Shown here: positions 9,261-17,893 of the stretch, in pieces
How positions within the stretch are numbered: the first letter of the stretch is position 1
Layout: each line of letters opens with the position of its first letter
Origin: JAZNQN01 sp045590195
GTDB taxonomy: Bacteria; Bacillota; Clostridia; UMGS1883; UMGS1540
Direction of reading: 5' to 3'
Assembly (NCBI GenBank): GCA_045590195.1
Contig: JAZNQN010000044.1
Location: 124,001 to 188,000 of the forward strand
DNA: 64,000 bases
The notes under the pieces: generated by a model
What the model saw: the letters and a program-made list of their open reading frames with translations, nothing else
What the model was told of the DNA's origin: nothing
The model's database searches: none
Program-made: the position numbers and the translations under genes

Positions 9261-10409
9261 TTATATATTAAAATCTTCAGGGCGTTTTCCTTCGCCAAGC
9301 ATATAGATAATCGCATCTACAGTTCTTTTTGAAGCTAAGCCATCGCCATAAGGATTTACAGCTTTAGCCATTTTATCATATTCGCATTTATCGCTTAAAA
9401 GAGTTTTTGTCATATTATAAATATCTTCTTCTAAAACGCCTGCAAGCCTTGCAGTACCTGCTTCAATTGCTTCAGGGCGCTCTGTTTCATGTCTTAAAAC
9501 GAGAACAGGCTTTCCAAGTGAAGGAGCCTCTTCCTGAAGGCCGCCAGAGTCGGTTAAAATTAAATCAGCTCTTGCCATTGCGTTATGCATATCGCCCGGC
9601 TCAAGGGGCTCGATAAGATGAATTCTGGGGTGATTACCCATATTCTTTCTTGCAACTTCACGAACAGCAGGGTTTAAGTGCATTGGGTAAACAAGTTCAA
9701 CATCAGGGAACTCATCAACAATTCTTCTTGCCGCTTTTGTTATGTTTTCAAGGGGCTCGCCAAGATTTTCCCTTCTGTGTGCAGTCATTAAAATTTTTCT
9801 GCAGTTATGGCTTAAAAGCTCTCCAAGCAATTTATCGTTAAATTCATAATTGTCACAAACAGTTGTTTTAAGGGCATCAATTACTGTGTTGCCTGTAATA
9901 AATATTGTATCGGGATTTACGCCCTCGCGAAGTAAATTCTCACGGTTTCTTATAGTTGGCGAAAAATGAATATCGGTCATAGCGCCTGTTAAGCGGCGGT
10001 TCATTTCCTCAGGGAAAGGCGACCATTTATCAAAGGTACGAAGGCCTGCTTCAACGTGACCTACTTTTGCGCCTGAATAAAATGCCGCAAGTGCACCTGC
10101 AAATGTAGTTGTAGTATCGCCGTGAACCAACACAATATCAGGTTTTGCTTCTTTTAAAACTTCTTCAAGCCCTTCAATAACTCTCGAAGTAATTCCTGTA
10201 AGAGTTTGTCTTTCCTTCATAATATCAAGGTCATAGTCGGGTTTAATTTTAAAAAGCGTAAGAACCTGGTCAAGCATTTCACGATGCTGTGCAGTAACGC
10301 AAACTATTGATTCAATTTCTTCTCTTTTCTGGAGTTCCAAAACCAGCGGAGCCATTTTTATAGCCTCAGGTCTTGTTCCGAAAACGGTCATAACTTTAAT
10401 TTTATTCAT
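9261..10409 (-). CDS. wecB: UDP-N-acetylglucosamine 2-epimerase (non-hydrolysing)
   Basis: 382 residues from the ATG at 10409, which overlaps the end of tagO by 8 nt and has GTGGTG upstream; an ATG 18 nt earlier is less well placed. The enzyme interconverts UDP-GlcNAc and UDP-ManNAc. Family motifs are FGTRPEAIKMAPLV at the N-terminus, HGDTTTTF, GHVEAGLRT and FPEEMNRR in the middle, and DSGGLQEEAPSLGKPVL near residue 285. Coupled to tagO, it suggests making precursors for a ManNAc-containing wall polymer such as wall teichoic acid or a related polysaccharide, but the rest of such a pathway is not in the window. Confidence 0.95.
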   Translation of the reverse strand: MNKIKVMTVFGTRPEAIKMAPLVLELQKREEIESIVCVTAQHREMLDQVLTLFKIKPDYDLDIMKERQTLTGITSRVIEGLEEVLKEAKPDIVLVHGDTTTTFAGALAAFYSGAKVGHVEAGLRTFDKWSPFPEEMNRRLTGAMTDIHFSPTIRNRENLLREGVNPDTIFITGNTVIDALKTTVCDNYEFNDKLLGELLSHNCRKILMTAHRRENLGEPLENITKAARRIVDEFPDVELVYPMHLNPAVREVARKNMGNHPRIHLIEPLEPGDMHNAMARADLILTDSGGLQEEAPSLGKPVLVLRHETERPEAIEAGTARLAGVLEEDIYNMTKTLLSDKCEYDKMAKAVNPYGDGLASKRTVDAIIYMLGEGKRPEDFNI

Positions 10410-11496
10410 TAGTTTCACCACTTTCATTTTTATCGTTAAATCTGATTATTCTCTCATCTATGGTTTCTTTATTGCTTTCGCCTTTTTTCAAAACAACAAA
10501 TGCAACAACTATTGCAATAATTACAGCGGCAAGCAAAACCATGGCCCTAACTGCTCCAACGCCGATTAAAACAACGGCTGAAAGACCCAAAACTGTGCTT
10601 ATAAGATACAAAATACTTACAGTTTGTTTTTGCGAAAAGCCCATATCCAGAAGTTTATGATGAAGATGACCTCTGTCAGCCTCCATAATTGGTTTATGGT
10701 TTTTAAGTCGCCTTAAAATAGCAAAGCTTGTATCAAAAAGAGGAAGTCCAAGTACTATAAACGGAACTATAAAACTGATTACTGCATAAGCCTTGAAAAG
10801 CCCCATAATCGACACGGTTGACAAAATAAAGCCCAAAAACATAGCTCCCGTATCGCCCATAAATATTTTAGCGGGGTTGAAATTATATGGCAAAAAGCCA
10901 AAGCAAGCTCCTGCCAGAGCGGCAGTTATAATAGCAATATTGCTTTCGCTGGCAATAAGGGCAATGCAGAAAAGCGTCATAGATGCAATTGCACTAACGC
11001 CCGATGCAAGGCCATCAAGCCCATCGATAAGATTTACTGCGTTTGTAACACCAACAATCCAGATAATTGTTATAGGAACTGAAAATACACCAAGCTCCAA
11101 AGCACCACTTGGCGCAATAAATGTTGGCATACTTATGCGTGTTATAACGGTTCCGTGAAGTACAATAATTACAGCCGCAAGCACTTGGAAAAGAAGCTTT
11201 ACAAGCGGTCGCATAGGGTGTATATCATCAAAAACACCACAAACTACAATTACAATGCTGCCAATCATCATACCTCTGACACCGGCATCAATATCGCAAA
11301 GGCACAAAACGCTTATGGCAAAGCCGTAAAAAATGGCTATACCACCAAGAAGCGGCGTTGATTTTTTATGAACTCTTCTCTCTTCGCCGGGTTTATCAAC
11401 TGCGCCTATTCTGATTGCAAGCGACTTAACAAACGGAGTTGTTCCAAAAGCCACCGCAAAAGCAATTACAAACGAAAGAGCCAATCCTATCGACAC
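10402..11496 (-). CDS. tagO: Undecaprenyl-phosphate GlcNAc-1-phosphate transferase (TagO/WecA family)
   Basis: A 364-residue polytopic membrane protein of the MraY/WecA superfamily, about ten membrane segments, which starts lipid-linked wall polymer synthesis by loading a sugar-1-phosphate onto undecaprenyl phosphate. Conserved cytoplasmic motifs are NLIDGLDGLASG near residue 155, MGDTGAMFLGF near residue 214, and DRGHLHHKLLD near residue 275, the HxHHxL loop typical of the WecA/TagO branch rather than MraY. The start is GTG at 11496 behind GAGGAGAGG. The last codons overlap wecB. Confidence 0.93.
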   Translation of the reverse strand: MSIGLALSFVIAFAVAFGTTPFVKSLAIRIGAVDKPGEERRVHKKSTPLLGGIAIFYGFAISVLCLCDIDAGVRGMMIGSIVIVVCGVFDDIHPMRPLVKLLFQVLAAVIIVLHGTVITRISMPTFIAPSGALELGVFSVPITIIWIVGVTNAVNLIDGLDGLASGVSAIASMTLFCIALIASESNIAIITAALAGACFGFLPYNFNPAKIFMGDTGAMFLGFILSTVSIMGLFKAYAVISFIVPFIVLGLPLFDTSFAILRRLKNHKPIMEADRGHLHHKLLDMGFSQKQTVSILYLISTVLGLSAVVLIGVGAVRAMVLLAAVIIAIVVAFVVLKKGESNKETIDERIIRFNDKNESGETNE

Positions 11497-11524
11497 TGCC
11501 CTCTCCTCCTTTATTTTTCAGCTG

Positions 11525-12529
11525 TTATCTGAATTTTCTGTCAACAAAGCCAATTCTTCTATGTACTTTCGAAAGTGTTTTTGCCGCAATGCGTGCAGCT
11601 TTTTCAGCACCCTCTTTATAAACTGTTTCAATATAGTCTTTGTTTTTTACAAGGTCGTCATATTTTTCTCTCACAGGTGCCAAAGCTTCAATTACAGCCT
11701 CTGCAACCCTTACTTTAAAGTCGCCATAGCCAAGGCCGGCAAATTCATCTGCCGCTTTTTCGGGAGAAATACCGCAGATTGCACCATAAATCGAAAGAAG
11801 ATTACAAATACCGTCTTTTCCTTCTTTATACGCAATTTCGCCGTCGCTATCTGTAACAGCACGTTTTATTTTACGCATAATTGTATCAGGGTCATCAAGT
11901 ATCCAGATATATCCGTTAGGATTAGGGTCGCTTTTACTCATTTTTGCAGTTGGCTCCTGAAGTGACATAATTTTAGCCCCAACAGGCGGAATATATCCTT
12001 CGGGAACTTTAAAAGTATCGCCGTAAACGCCGTTAAATCTGCCTGCAATATCCCTTGCAAGCTCAAGGTGCTGTTTCTGGTCAACCCCAACGGGTACAAC
12101 ATCTGTCTGATAAAGCAAAATATCGCTTGCCATAAGCACGGGATATGTAAAAAGACCTGCGTTAATATTTTCCTCGTGTTTTGCAGATTTATCCTTAAAC
12201 TGTGTCATACGGGAAAGCTCGCCCATATAAGTATAACAGTTTAAAATCCAGGAAAGCTCTGCGTGAGCAGAAACGTGTGACTGGAAAAACATTATCGACT
12301 TCTCGCTGTCAATTCCGCAGGCAAGATACTGGCAGAGAAACTGCATACATCTTTTGCGAAGCTCCACGGGGTCTTGTCTTACAGTGATTGAATGCATATC
12401 AACAACTGAGAAAAGACAATCGTATTCATCCTGAAGTTTAATCCAGTTTTTAACCGCTCCTATATAATTACCAAGGGTAATACAGCCGGTTGGCTGAATA
12501 CCGCTGAAAACTCTTTTTTTCTGTTCCAT
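11525..12529 (-). CDS. trpS: Tryptophanyl-tRNA synthetase TrpS
   Basis: 334 residues, normal for bacterial tryptophanyl-tRNA synthetase. The class I signature region is PTGCITLGNYIGAVKNW near residue 13, and the KMSKS loop is AKMSKSDPN near residue 195. The product charges tRNA-Trp. It lies 8 nt after the upstream aminotransferase gene, so it is probably co-transcribed with it, and no T-box leader precedes it. Confidence 0.96.
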   Translation of the reverse strand: MEQKKRVFSGIQPTGCITLGNYIGAVKNWIKLQDEYDCLFSVVDMHSITVRQDPVELRKRCMQFLCQYLACGIDSEKSIMFFQSHVSAHAELSWILNCYTYMGELSRMTQFKDKSAKHEENINAGLFTYPVLMASDILLYQTDVVPVGVDQKQHLELARDIAGRFNGVYGDTFKVPEGYIPPVGAKIMSLQEPTAKMSKSDPNPNGYIWILDDPDTIMRKIKRAVTDSDGEIAYKEGKDGICNLLSIYGAICGISPEKAADEFAGLGYGDFKVRVAEAVIEALAPVREKYDDLVKNKDYIETVYKEGAEKAARIAAKTLSKVHRRIGFVDRKFR

Positions 12530-12537
12530 TTCGTCAC

Positions 12538-13713
12538 CTATTTATATTCTTTAATAACATCGCCCAAAATTTTAATACCTTTGTCAATTTTCTCTTCATC
12601 AGGAAGTGAAAAGTTAAGTCTTAATTCATTTGATGGGGCTGACATATCGATTTGTGCAGTAGAGCCTGATACAAATGCTACGCCTTTGTCAATTGCAACT
12701 TTGAGCATTTTGTCGCAATCGTAGCCTTCAGGAAGTGTACACCAGAGGAATATACCGCCTTCAGGTCTTGTATATTTTGCAAAAGAAGGAAAATATTTAT
12801 CCATAGCAGTAAGCATTGCATCGCATCTTTTGCCATAAAGGTCACAGCTTTTTTTGATGTGGGCATCAAAATCGTATCTTTTAAGAAACTCTGCCGCCAT
12901 CATCTGTGTTAAAACAGGAGTATGTACATCGGAAACCTGCTTACAGATTACCATTTTTTCCATAATGTCTTCCCTTGCAACTGCGAAACCAATTCTCATA
13001 CCTGATGACAAAACCTTTGAAAGTGAGCCTGCGTAAATTACTCTGCCCTCAGTATCCATTGATTTAATTGTTGCAACATCTTCGCCTTTGAAACGAAGCT
13101 CGCCATAAGGATTATCCTCAAGAACGTAAAAATCGTATTTTGAAGCAAGCTCTAAAATTTTCTTACGTTTTTCAAGGCACATTGTAATGCCTGAAGGATT
13201 CTGGAAAGTTGTAATTGTATAAAGAAGTTTAATTTTCTTTTCTTTTGCAACTTCTTCAAGCTTATCGGTATCAAGGCCATCTTCCATTACGGGAACACCG
13301 TAAAGGTCTGCCCCGTATGAACGGAGAGCATTAAGGCCACCAATAAATGAAGGCGCTTCAACTGCAACCGGATCGCCCTCGTTAATTAAAGTTTTAAAAG
13401 CCAAATCAAGCGCCTGATTGCCACCTGTTGTAATTATTACTTTATCGTGTGCGTGAATGTTACCTAGTTTATTCATTCTGCCTTCGATAAATTCAAGAAG
13501 CGGGCCGTAGCCTTCTGTAACGCCATACTGAAGGGCAACAGCACCGTTATTTTTTATAATTTCAGCCGCAATTTCCGAAAGCTGTTCAGTTGGGAAAAGC
13601 GCCGGTGCCGGTGCTCCGCCTGCAAATGAAATAATTCCGGGTTTTGCGAGAAGTTTAAACATTTCTCTTATAGCAGAGCCTTTAAGTGGCGCCACTCTGT
13701 CTGCAAATAACAT
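12538..13713 (-). CDS. PLP-dependent class I/II aminotransferase (LysN/2-aminoadipate type)
   Basis: 391 residues from the ATG at 13713 (AGGAG 9 nt upstream); an ATG 9 nt earlier abuts the ribosome binding site. The fold-type I aminotransferase lysine is in GSLSKVLSSGMRIGF near residue 235, preceded by the aspartate/tyrosine region EDNPYGELRF. The close pattern SFAGGAPAPALFPTEQL at the N-terminus is characteristic of the aminotransferase family that includes 2-aminoadipate and aromatic or branched-chain transaminases. There is no fused GntR DNA-binding domain, so it is not a MocR regulator. Substrate cannot be told from the sequence. Confidence 0.88.
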   Translation of the reverse strand: MLFADRVAPLKGSAIREMFKLLAKPGIISFAGGAPAPALFPTEQLSEIAAEIIKNNGAVALQYGVTEGYGPLLEFIEGRMNKLGNIHAHDKVIITTGGNQALDLAFKTLINEGDPVAVEAPSFIGGLNALRSYGADLYGVPVMEDGLDTDKLEEVAKEKKIKLLYTITTFQNPSGITMCLEKRKKILELASKYDFYVLEDNPYGELRFKGEDVATIKSMDTEGRVIYAGSLSKVLSSGMRIGFAVAREDIMEKMVICKQVSDVHTPVLTQMMAAEFLKRYDFDAHIKKSCDLYGKRCDAMLTAMDKYFPSFAKYTRPEGGIFLWCTLPEGYDCDKMLKVAIDKGVAFVSGSTAQIDMSAPSNELRLNFSLPDEEKIDKGIKILGDVIKEYK

Positions 13714-13745
13714 AAATTCCATCTCCTAAATTTAGATTACAGTAT

Positions 13746-13774
13746 ATTTTATCATATTCAAGTGTAAAAGTAAA
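13746..13774 (-). promoter_or_regulatory. Promoter for the aminotransferase-trpS genes
   Basis: Minus strand TTTACT, 17-nt spacer, TAAAAT, about 30 nt upstream of the aminotransferase ATG. Both boxes are near-consensus for the housekeeping sigma factor. Confidence 0.55.
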
Positions 13775-13782
13775 TACAAAAG

Positions 13783-14385
13783 TTATTTCTTTTTCTTTTT
13801 CTTTTTCTTTTCTATTAAAATCTTTTCTATTGCCTCTAATTCACATATGCAAAGTGCAGATTTACTATTTATCGAAGCATATTTTAAAATACTTTTTTTG
13901 TAAAAAATTAATTCTTCTACAGAGTATATTTTTAAAAATTCATATCTTTCATAGATGAATTTTTCCTTTGAATAAATTCTATCATTTAATTTAAAATACA
14001 ATTTTCCCTTTTCTTGCATTTCAGTATGTGAAAGTTCCAAAGAATAACGCATGTCAAATTTTTCAATAAAGACCGGTTCCTTAAAAACTGGATTGTATGC
14101 CACTTTTTTATGGTATTCATCGATATGTACATATTTTTTCTTTAGCGAAACATAATTTATCCAATACGCCAAGCCAACTCCTAAAATAGTAACATCCCCA
14201 ACTACAAAGATAGACGAAACGAGTACATATAAAACCCGAATTACAAAATAAGAAATAACACCATTTATCATTGCTACATAATTTGCTTGTTGCTTGGTCA
14301 TTGAATTATTTTTAGGCTTATAAACAAAAATCGGGTAAATAAAATAAATTATACTTGATAAAATTAAAAATAATAAAGAAATCAT
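13783..14385 (-). CDS. Hypothetical membrane protein ending in a polylysine tail
   Basis: I do not recognise this family. From the ATG at 14385 (AGAGG 8 nt upstream; a GTG 9 nt earlier overlaps the ribosome binding site) it gives 200 residues. Three hydrophobic segments occupy about residues 1-18, 30-53 and 56-73, followed by a hydrophilic, probably cytoplasmic region of about 125 residues. The C-terminus is a run of eight to nine lysines encoded by a 6-bp microsatellite. Base composition is more AT-rich than the flanking aminotransferase and mutS2 genes, suggesting later acquisition. Confidence 0.65.
   Translation of the reverse strand: MISLLFLILSSIIYFIYPIFVYKPKNNSMTKQQANYVAMINGVISYFVIRVLYVLVSSIFVVGDVTILGVGLAYWINYVSLKKKYVHIDEYHKKVAYNPVFKEPVFIEKFDMRYSLELSHTEMQEKGKLYFKLNDRIYSKEKFIYERYEFLKIYSVEELIFYKKSILKYASINSKSALCICELEAIEKILIEKKKKKKKK
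13785..13812. repeat. CTTTTT microsatellite in the 3' end of a gene
   Basis: Cytosines at 13789, 13795, 13801 and 13807 mark a tandem 6-bp unit CTTTTT on the plus strand, coding for lysine codons on the minus strand. Changes of whole units would keep the frame and alter tail length; single-base slippage in the A/T runs would change the end of the protein. Confidence 0.85.
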
Positions 14386-14422
14386 CTTTCGCACCTCTTT
14401 CTTAAACTAATTGTACTTAACT

Positions 14423-16795
14423 CTATTTAAGCTCTACAACGGTTACACCATCGCCGCCTTCGGAAAGCGCTCCCATTCTGAAAGATTTAACCGAGCGGTT
14501 GCTTTTTAAAAACTCGGTAATACCTGCTTTTAAAACGCCTGTTCCGCGGCCGTGAATAATAGTTACTACGTTGTGATGGCTCATAACCGCATCATCGAGA
14601 TATTTGTCAACTGCGGCAATAGCATCATCGAGTATCATTCCTCTTAAATCAATTTCACTTTTAACGGCATTGCCTTTATAAAAAGCTGCAGGAATTTTTG
14701 TTTTAGGCTCTTGTTTTTTAGGCTTTGATGCCATAATTTCAATGGTTGAAAGTTTTGTTTTAATTTTCATTCCGCCAACCATAACCTCTAAATTGCCATT
14801 TTTATCAGGAAGCGACAAAACCTCGCCCTCGGCGCTCATTGCGGGGAGATAAATGTCCATTCCTATTTTAATTTCTTCGGGTTTTGGATTTTTATGGGTT
14901 TTGAAAAGACCACGGGTAAGTTTATCGTCAATCTCGCCGATATTTTTGCCAAGAGAGTTTCTAGCCTCCTGCATAACTTTTGCTTTTTCTTTATAAGTTC
15001 CCCTTGCCGCCCTTTCAATTTCACGCATTTTTTCCGAAATTTCACTTTTGGCATCTTCAAGCATTTTCTTGGCCTCTCTGCGTGCCTCGTCCAAAATTCT
15101 GTCACGCATTTTCTTTTGTTTTTCGTCTTCTGCCTTTAATTTATCTTTAATGCTTTGCGCCATCTGGCGGTCACGCTCGGCCTGTTTTGAAACGTTTTCA
15201 GCCTTTATTCTGTTTTTCTCAAGCTTTGAAACAATATCTTCAAACTGAGTGTTTTCGGCATCTACAAGGCCTCTCGCCTCGTCGATTACACTATCCGCTA
15301 TTCCAAGCCTTTTGGCAATATCAAAGGCACAGCTTTTACCAAGTGCACCAACATAAAGCCTATAAGTAGGCTTCAGGGAATTTACATCAAATTCACAGGC
15401 CGCATTTTCCACTCCGGGGGTTGAAAGAGCATACATTTTTATTTCGCTATAATGAGTTGTTGCCGCAACCAAAGCGCCTTTTGCACGAACATTTTTGAGT
15501 ATCGCCGTTGCAAGGGCAGCTCCCTCGGCAGGGTCGGTTCCTGCGCCAAGCTCGTCAAATAAAACAAGGCTTTTTTTGCCGCAATTCTTTAAAATTCCAA
15601 CAATATTTACCATATGTGATGAAAAAGTTGAAAGAGATTGCTCAATACTTTGTTCATCGCCTATATCTGCAAAAATTTCGTCGAAAATACAAAGGCGTGA
15701 GCTTTCGCGGCAAGGCGTGTGAAGGCCGCATTGTGCCATTAAAGAGAAAAGGCCAAGGGTTTTAAGGGAAACGGTTTTGCCGCCTGTATTAGGGCCGGTT
15801 ATAACCAAAGTATCAAAATCTTCGCCAAGGCGGATATTTATTGGCACTACCTTCTTTTTATCAATAAGCGGATGCCTTCCATCTTTAATATCTATTATAT
15901 TTTTATCGTTAATCTGCGGTTTTGCCGCCTCTATACTATCTGCATAAGCGGCTTTTGCAAATATAAAATCAATGTGAGAAATTATTTCAAAATTATCGGT
16001 AAGATTATCGGCAATTTCGGCTATCTCGCCTGAAATTTCTGCCAAAATGCGTTCAATTTCTTCTTTTTCGTCAGCCGCAAGTTCACGAATCTTATTATTT
16101 GTTTCAACAACTTTCATTGGCTCTATAAAAAGTGTACCACCGCTTTGGGAAGTATCGTGAACAACGCCGCCTATAGAAGATTTGTATTCACTTTTTACGG
16201 GAACAACATATCTGTCGCCGCGCATGGAAACAATTGGCTCCTGCAGTGCCTTGGCATAAGATGGCGAATGGATTATCTCCTGCAAAATATCTTTAACCTT
16301 ATTCTGAAGCGACATCTTTTTTCTTCTTATTTCTGAAAGCTTTAAAGAGGCATTATCATCTATTTCGCTATCGCTTAAAATGCAGGAGAAAATTTTGTTT
16401 TCACGAAGCTTATCTTCATAAAGCAGATTTTTATATTTAAGCAAAAGAGGAAACTGCTCCTCGAAATTATCAACGCTGAAATATATTATAATTGTTCTGG
16501 CGCTCCTTAAAACGTGGCCAACTGTCAAAAGCTCGCCACATGAAAGCGTTGCCCCTATTTTAAGCCTTTTAACTGCCGCCCCTATTTCTGAAAGGGGCAC
16601 AACCGGCGGGCGCGAATGTTTTACTGTAAAAACTCTGCCCTCATCGGTTTCGTTTAAAAGCTTTTCAACTTCCGAAAGCGATGAAGAAGGCTCAATTTTT
16701 AAAAGCGCCTCTTTGGTTTTATTCATAACTGCAAATTCTGAAAGCTTTTCAAGTATTTTATCAAGTTCCAGTATTTTTCTTACTTTTTTGTTCAT
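14423..16795 (-). CDS. mutS2: Endonuclease MutS2 (MutS-like ATPase with Smr domain)
   Basis: 790 residues from the ATG at 16795 (GGGAGC upstream), close to the usual 785. The N-terminal part is the MutS core/clamp region. The ATPase domain has the Walker A motif ITGPNTGGKTVSLKT near residue 327 and Walker B around LVLFDELGAGTDPAEGAAL near residue 407. A long coiled coil rich in Lys and Glu spans about 510-620. The C-terminal Smr nuclease domain carries IDLRGM and IHGRGTGVL. MutS2 is known to act on branched DNA and on stalled or collided ribosomes in Bacillus. It is downstream of the zinc-ribbon membrane protein gene. Confidence 0.95.
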   Translation of the reverse strand: MNKKVRKILELDKILEKLSEFAVMNKTKEALLKIEPSSSLSEVEKLLNETDEGRVFTVKHSRPPVVPLSEIGAAVKRLKIGATLSCGELLTVGHVLRSARTIIIYFSVDNFEEQFPLLLKYKNLLYEDKLRENKIFSCILSDSEIDDNASLKLSEIRRKKMSLQNKVKDILQEIIHSPSYAKALQEPIVSMRGDRYVVPVKSEYKSSIGGVVHDTSQSGGTLFIEPMKVVETNNKIRELAADEKEEIERILAEISGEIAEIADNLTDNFEIISHIDFIFAKAAYADSIEAAKPQINDKNIIDIKDGRHPLIDKKKVVPINIRLGEDFDTLVITGPNTGGKTVSLKTLGLFSLMAQCGLHTPCRESSRLCIFDEIFADIGDEQSIEQSLSTFSSHMVNIVGILKNCGKKSLVLFDELGAGTDPAEGAALATAILKNVRAKGALVAATTHYSEIKMYALSTPGVENAACEFDVNSLKPTYRLYVGALGKSCAFDIAKRLGIADSVIDEARGLVDAENTQFEDIVSKLEKNRIKAENVSKQAERDRQMAQSIKDKLKAEDEKQKKMRDRILDEARREAKKMLEDAKSEISEKMREIERAARGTYKEKAKVMQEARNSLGKNIGEIDDKLTRGLFKTHKNPKPEEIKIGMDIYLPAMSAEGEVLSLPDKNGNLEVMVGGMKIKTKLSTIEIMASKPKKQEPKTKIPAAFYKGNAVKSEIDLRGMILDDAIAAVDKYLDDAVMSHHNVVTIIHGRGTGVLKAGITEFLKSNRSVKSFRMGALSEGGDGVTVVELK

Positions 16796-16856
16796 TTTAT
16801 GCTCCCAATTTAAGCTTATAAAATTTTGAGCGTGTATTTTCATACACACTCATTTT

Positions 16857-17888
16857 TTACTCTGCATCAAATTCTTCTTTATACAAAACTTTTCCCGAAA
16901 GATTTGTAAAATATGATGCGCCTTCATATCTTCTGCTGAAAATTTTATTATCGACAACAGAAATGCTGTTAACATAGCCGGTTTCTCCCAAAAACGTTGC
17001 TTTTCCGCTTTTAATGTTAACTTTATAAATGCCATCTTCGCCTGTAAGCAACAACTGGCCACTATGATAATTCATTTTAGAAACATCTGAAATTTTTTCA
17101 TAATCAGCGGAATTGAAAATTTCGGCTCTTTCGCCACTTTTCTTATTCACAGTATAAACTTTCATTTCTTTATAGTTTACAACGAAAATTTTACTACCGC
17201 TTACAAAAATGGGTTTTTCAAATTCTCCGGCGGAGCAAACTATTTCACTTTCTCCGTTTGAAATGTTAATTCTTTCAACCTTACCGTCGTTGAAAACATA
17301 CATTTTGTTATCAGATATAACTGCATTACCTCTGCAAAAGCCTTTAAGGGCTGAGGTTTTAATATCAAAAACGTAAACACTTTCGTCGATTAAAAAATAG
17401 ATGCTGTTTTTATTATTTCCAATTACAGAAACTTCTTTTTCTGCTGAAAGTTTTAAAAGTTCTGACTTAACCCTTTTTTCGGGGGAATATCTGCACAAAA
17501 CATTATCTTTTACATAATAAAGGTCGCCCTCTACTTCATTTAAGCAGAATATTTCGCCGCCTTTATCAATAAGTTCTGAATTTTTAAATCTTTCATCAAT
17601 TCCGCAAAGTTCATCGCCATCGGAATAATAAAAATGGTTTCCTATTTTTTCTGCATAGGACATATTTATCCCATTACCATTTTCTTCGCCCTCAACTTTA
17701 AAGCCTGATGCGTAAGAAATTGCCCATACAAGGGCAGAAATAATCAGAACCGACAAAAGCATAACTATTATCAGTTTGCCGCGGTTTGAAAGCTTTTTCT
17801 TTGGTTTTTTAGGCTCTTCAAAAACATCACAATCTGGACAGAGCGTACTGCCGATTATGAGTTCTTTGCCACATTTGGGGCAAGTCAT
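16857..17888 (-). CDS. Zinc-ribbon membrane protein with predicted extracytoplasmic beta-propeller
   Basis: 343 residues from the ATG at 17888; AAAGG is upstream, and a TTG 9 nt earlier lies too close to it. Residues 2-17 form a zinc ribbon (CPKCGKE with CPDC). A basic stretch and one membrane segment follow at about 38-58. The remaining 280 residues contain repeated strands with YYVKDNVLCRYS-type and IYFLIDESVYVFD-type elements, as in DUF5050-like propellers of clostridial surface proteins. The partner or substrate is unknown. It lies 5 nt downstream of the alcohol dehydrogenase stop, so the two are probably co-transcribed. Confidence 0.75.
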   Translation of the reverse strand: MTCPKCGKELIIGSTLCPDCDVFEEPKKPKKKLSNRGKLIIVMLLSVLIISALVWAISYASGFKVEGEENGNGINMSYAEKIGNHFYYSDGDELCGIDERFKNSELIDKGGEIFCLNEVEGDLYYVKDNVLCRYSPEKRVKSELLKLSAEKEVSVIGNNKNSIYFLIDESVYVFDIKTSALKGFCRGNAVISDNKMYVFNDGKVERINISNGESEIVCSAGEFEKPIFVSGSKIFVVNYKEMKVYTVNKKSGERAEIFNSADYEKISDVSKMNYHSGQLLLTGEDGIYKVNIKSGKATFLGETGYVNSISVVDNKIFSRRYEGASYFTNLSGKVLYKEEFDAE

Positions 17889-17893
17889 ATATA

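Noticed and set aside
12530..12537. T-box leader before trpS
   Set aside because: The gap to the upstream gene is 8 nt, and the region before that gene has a plain promoter only.
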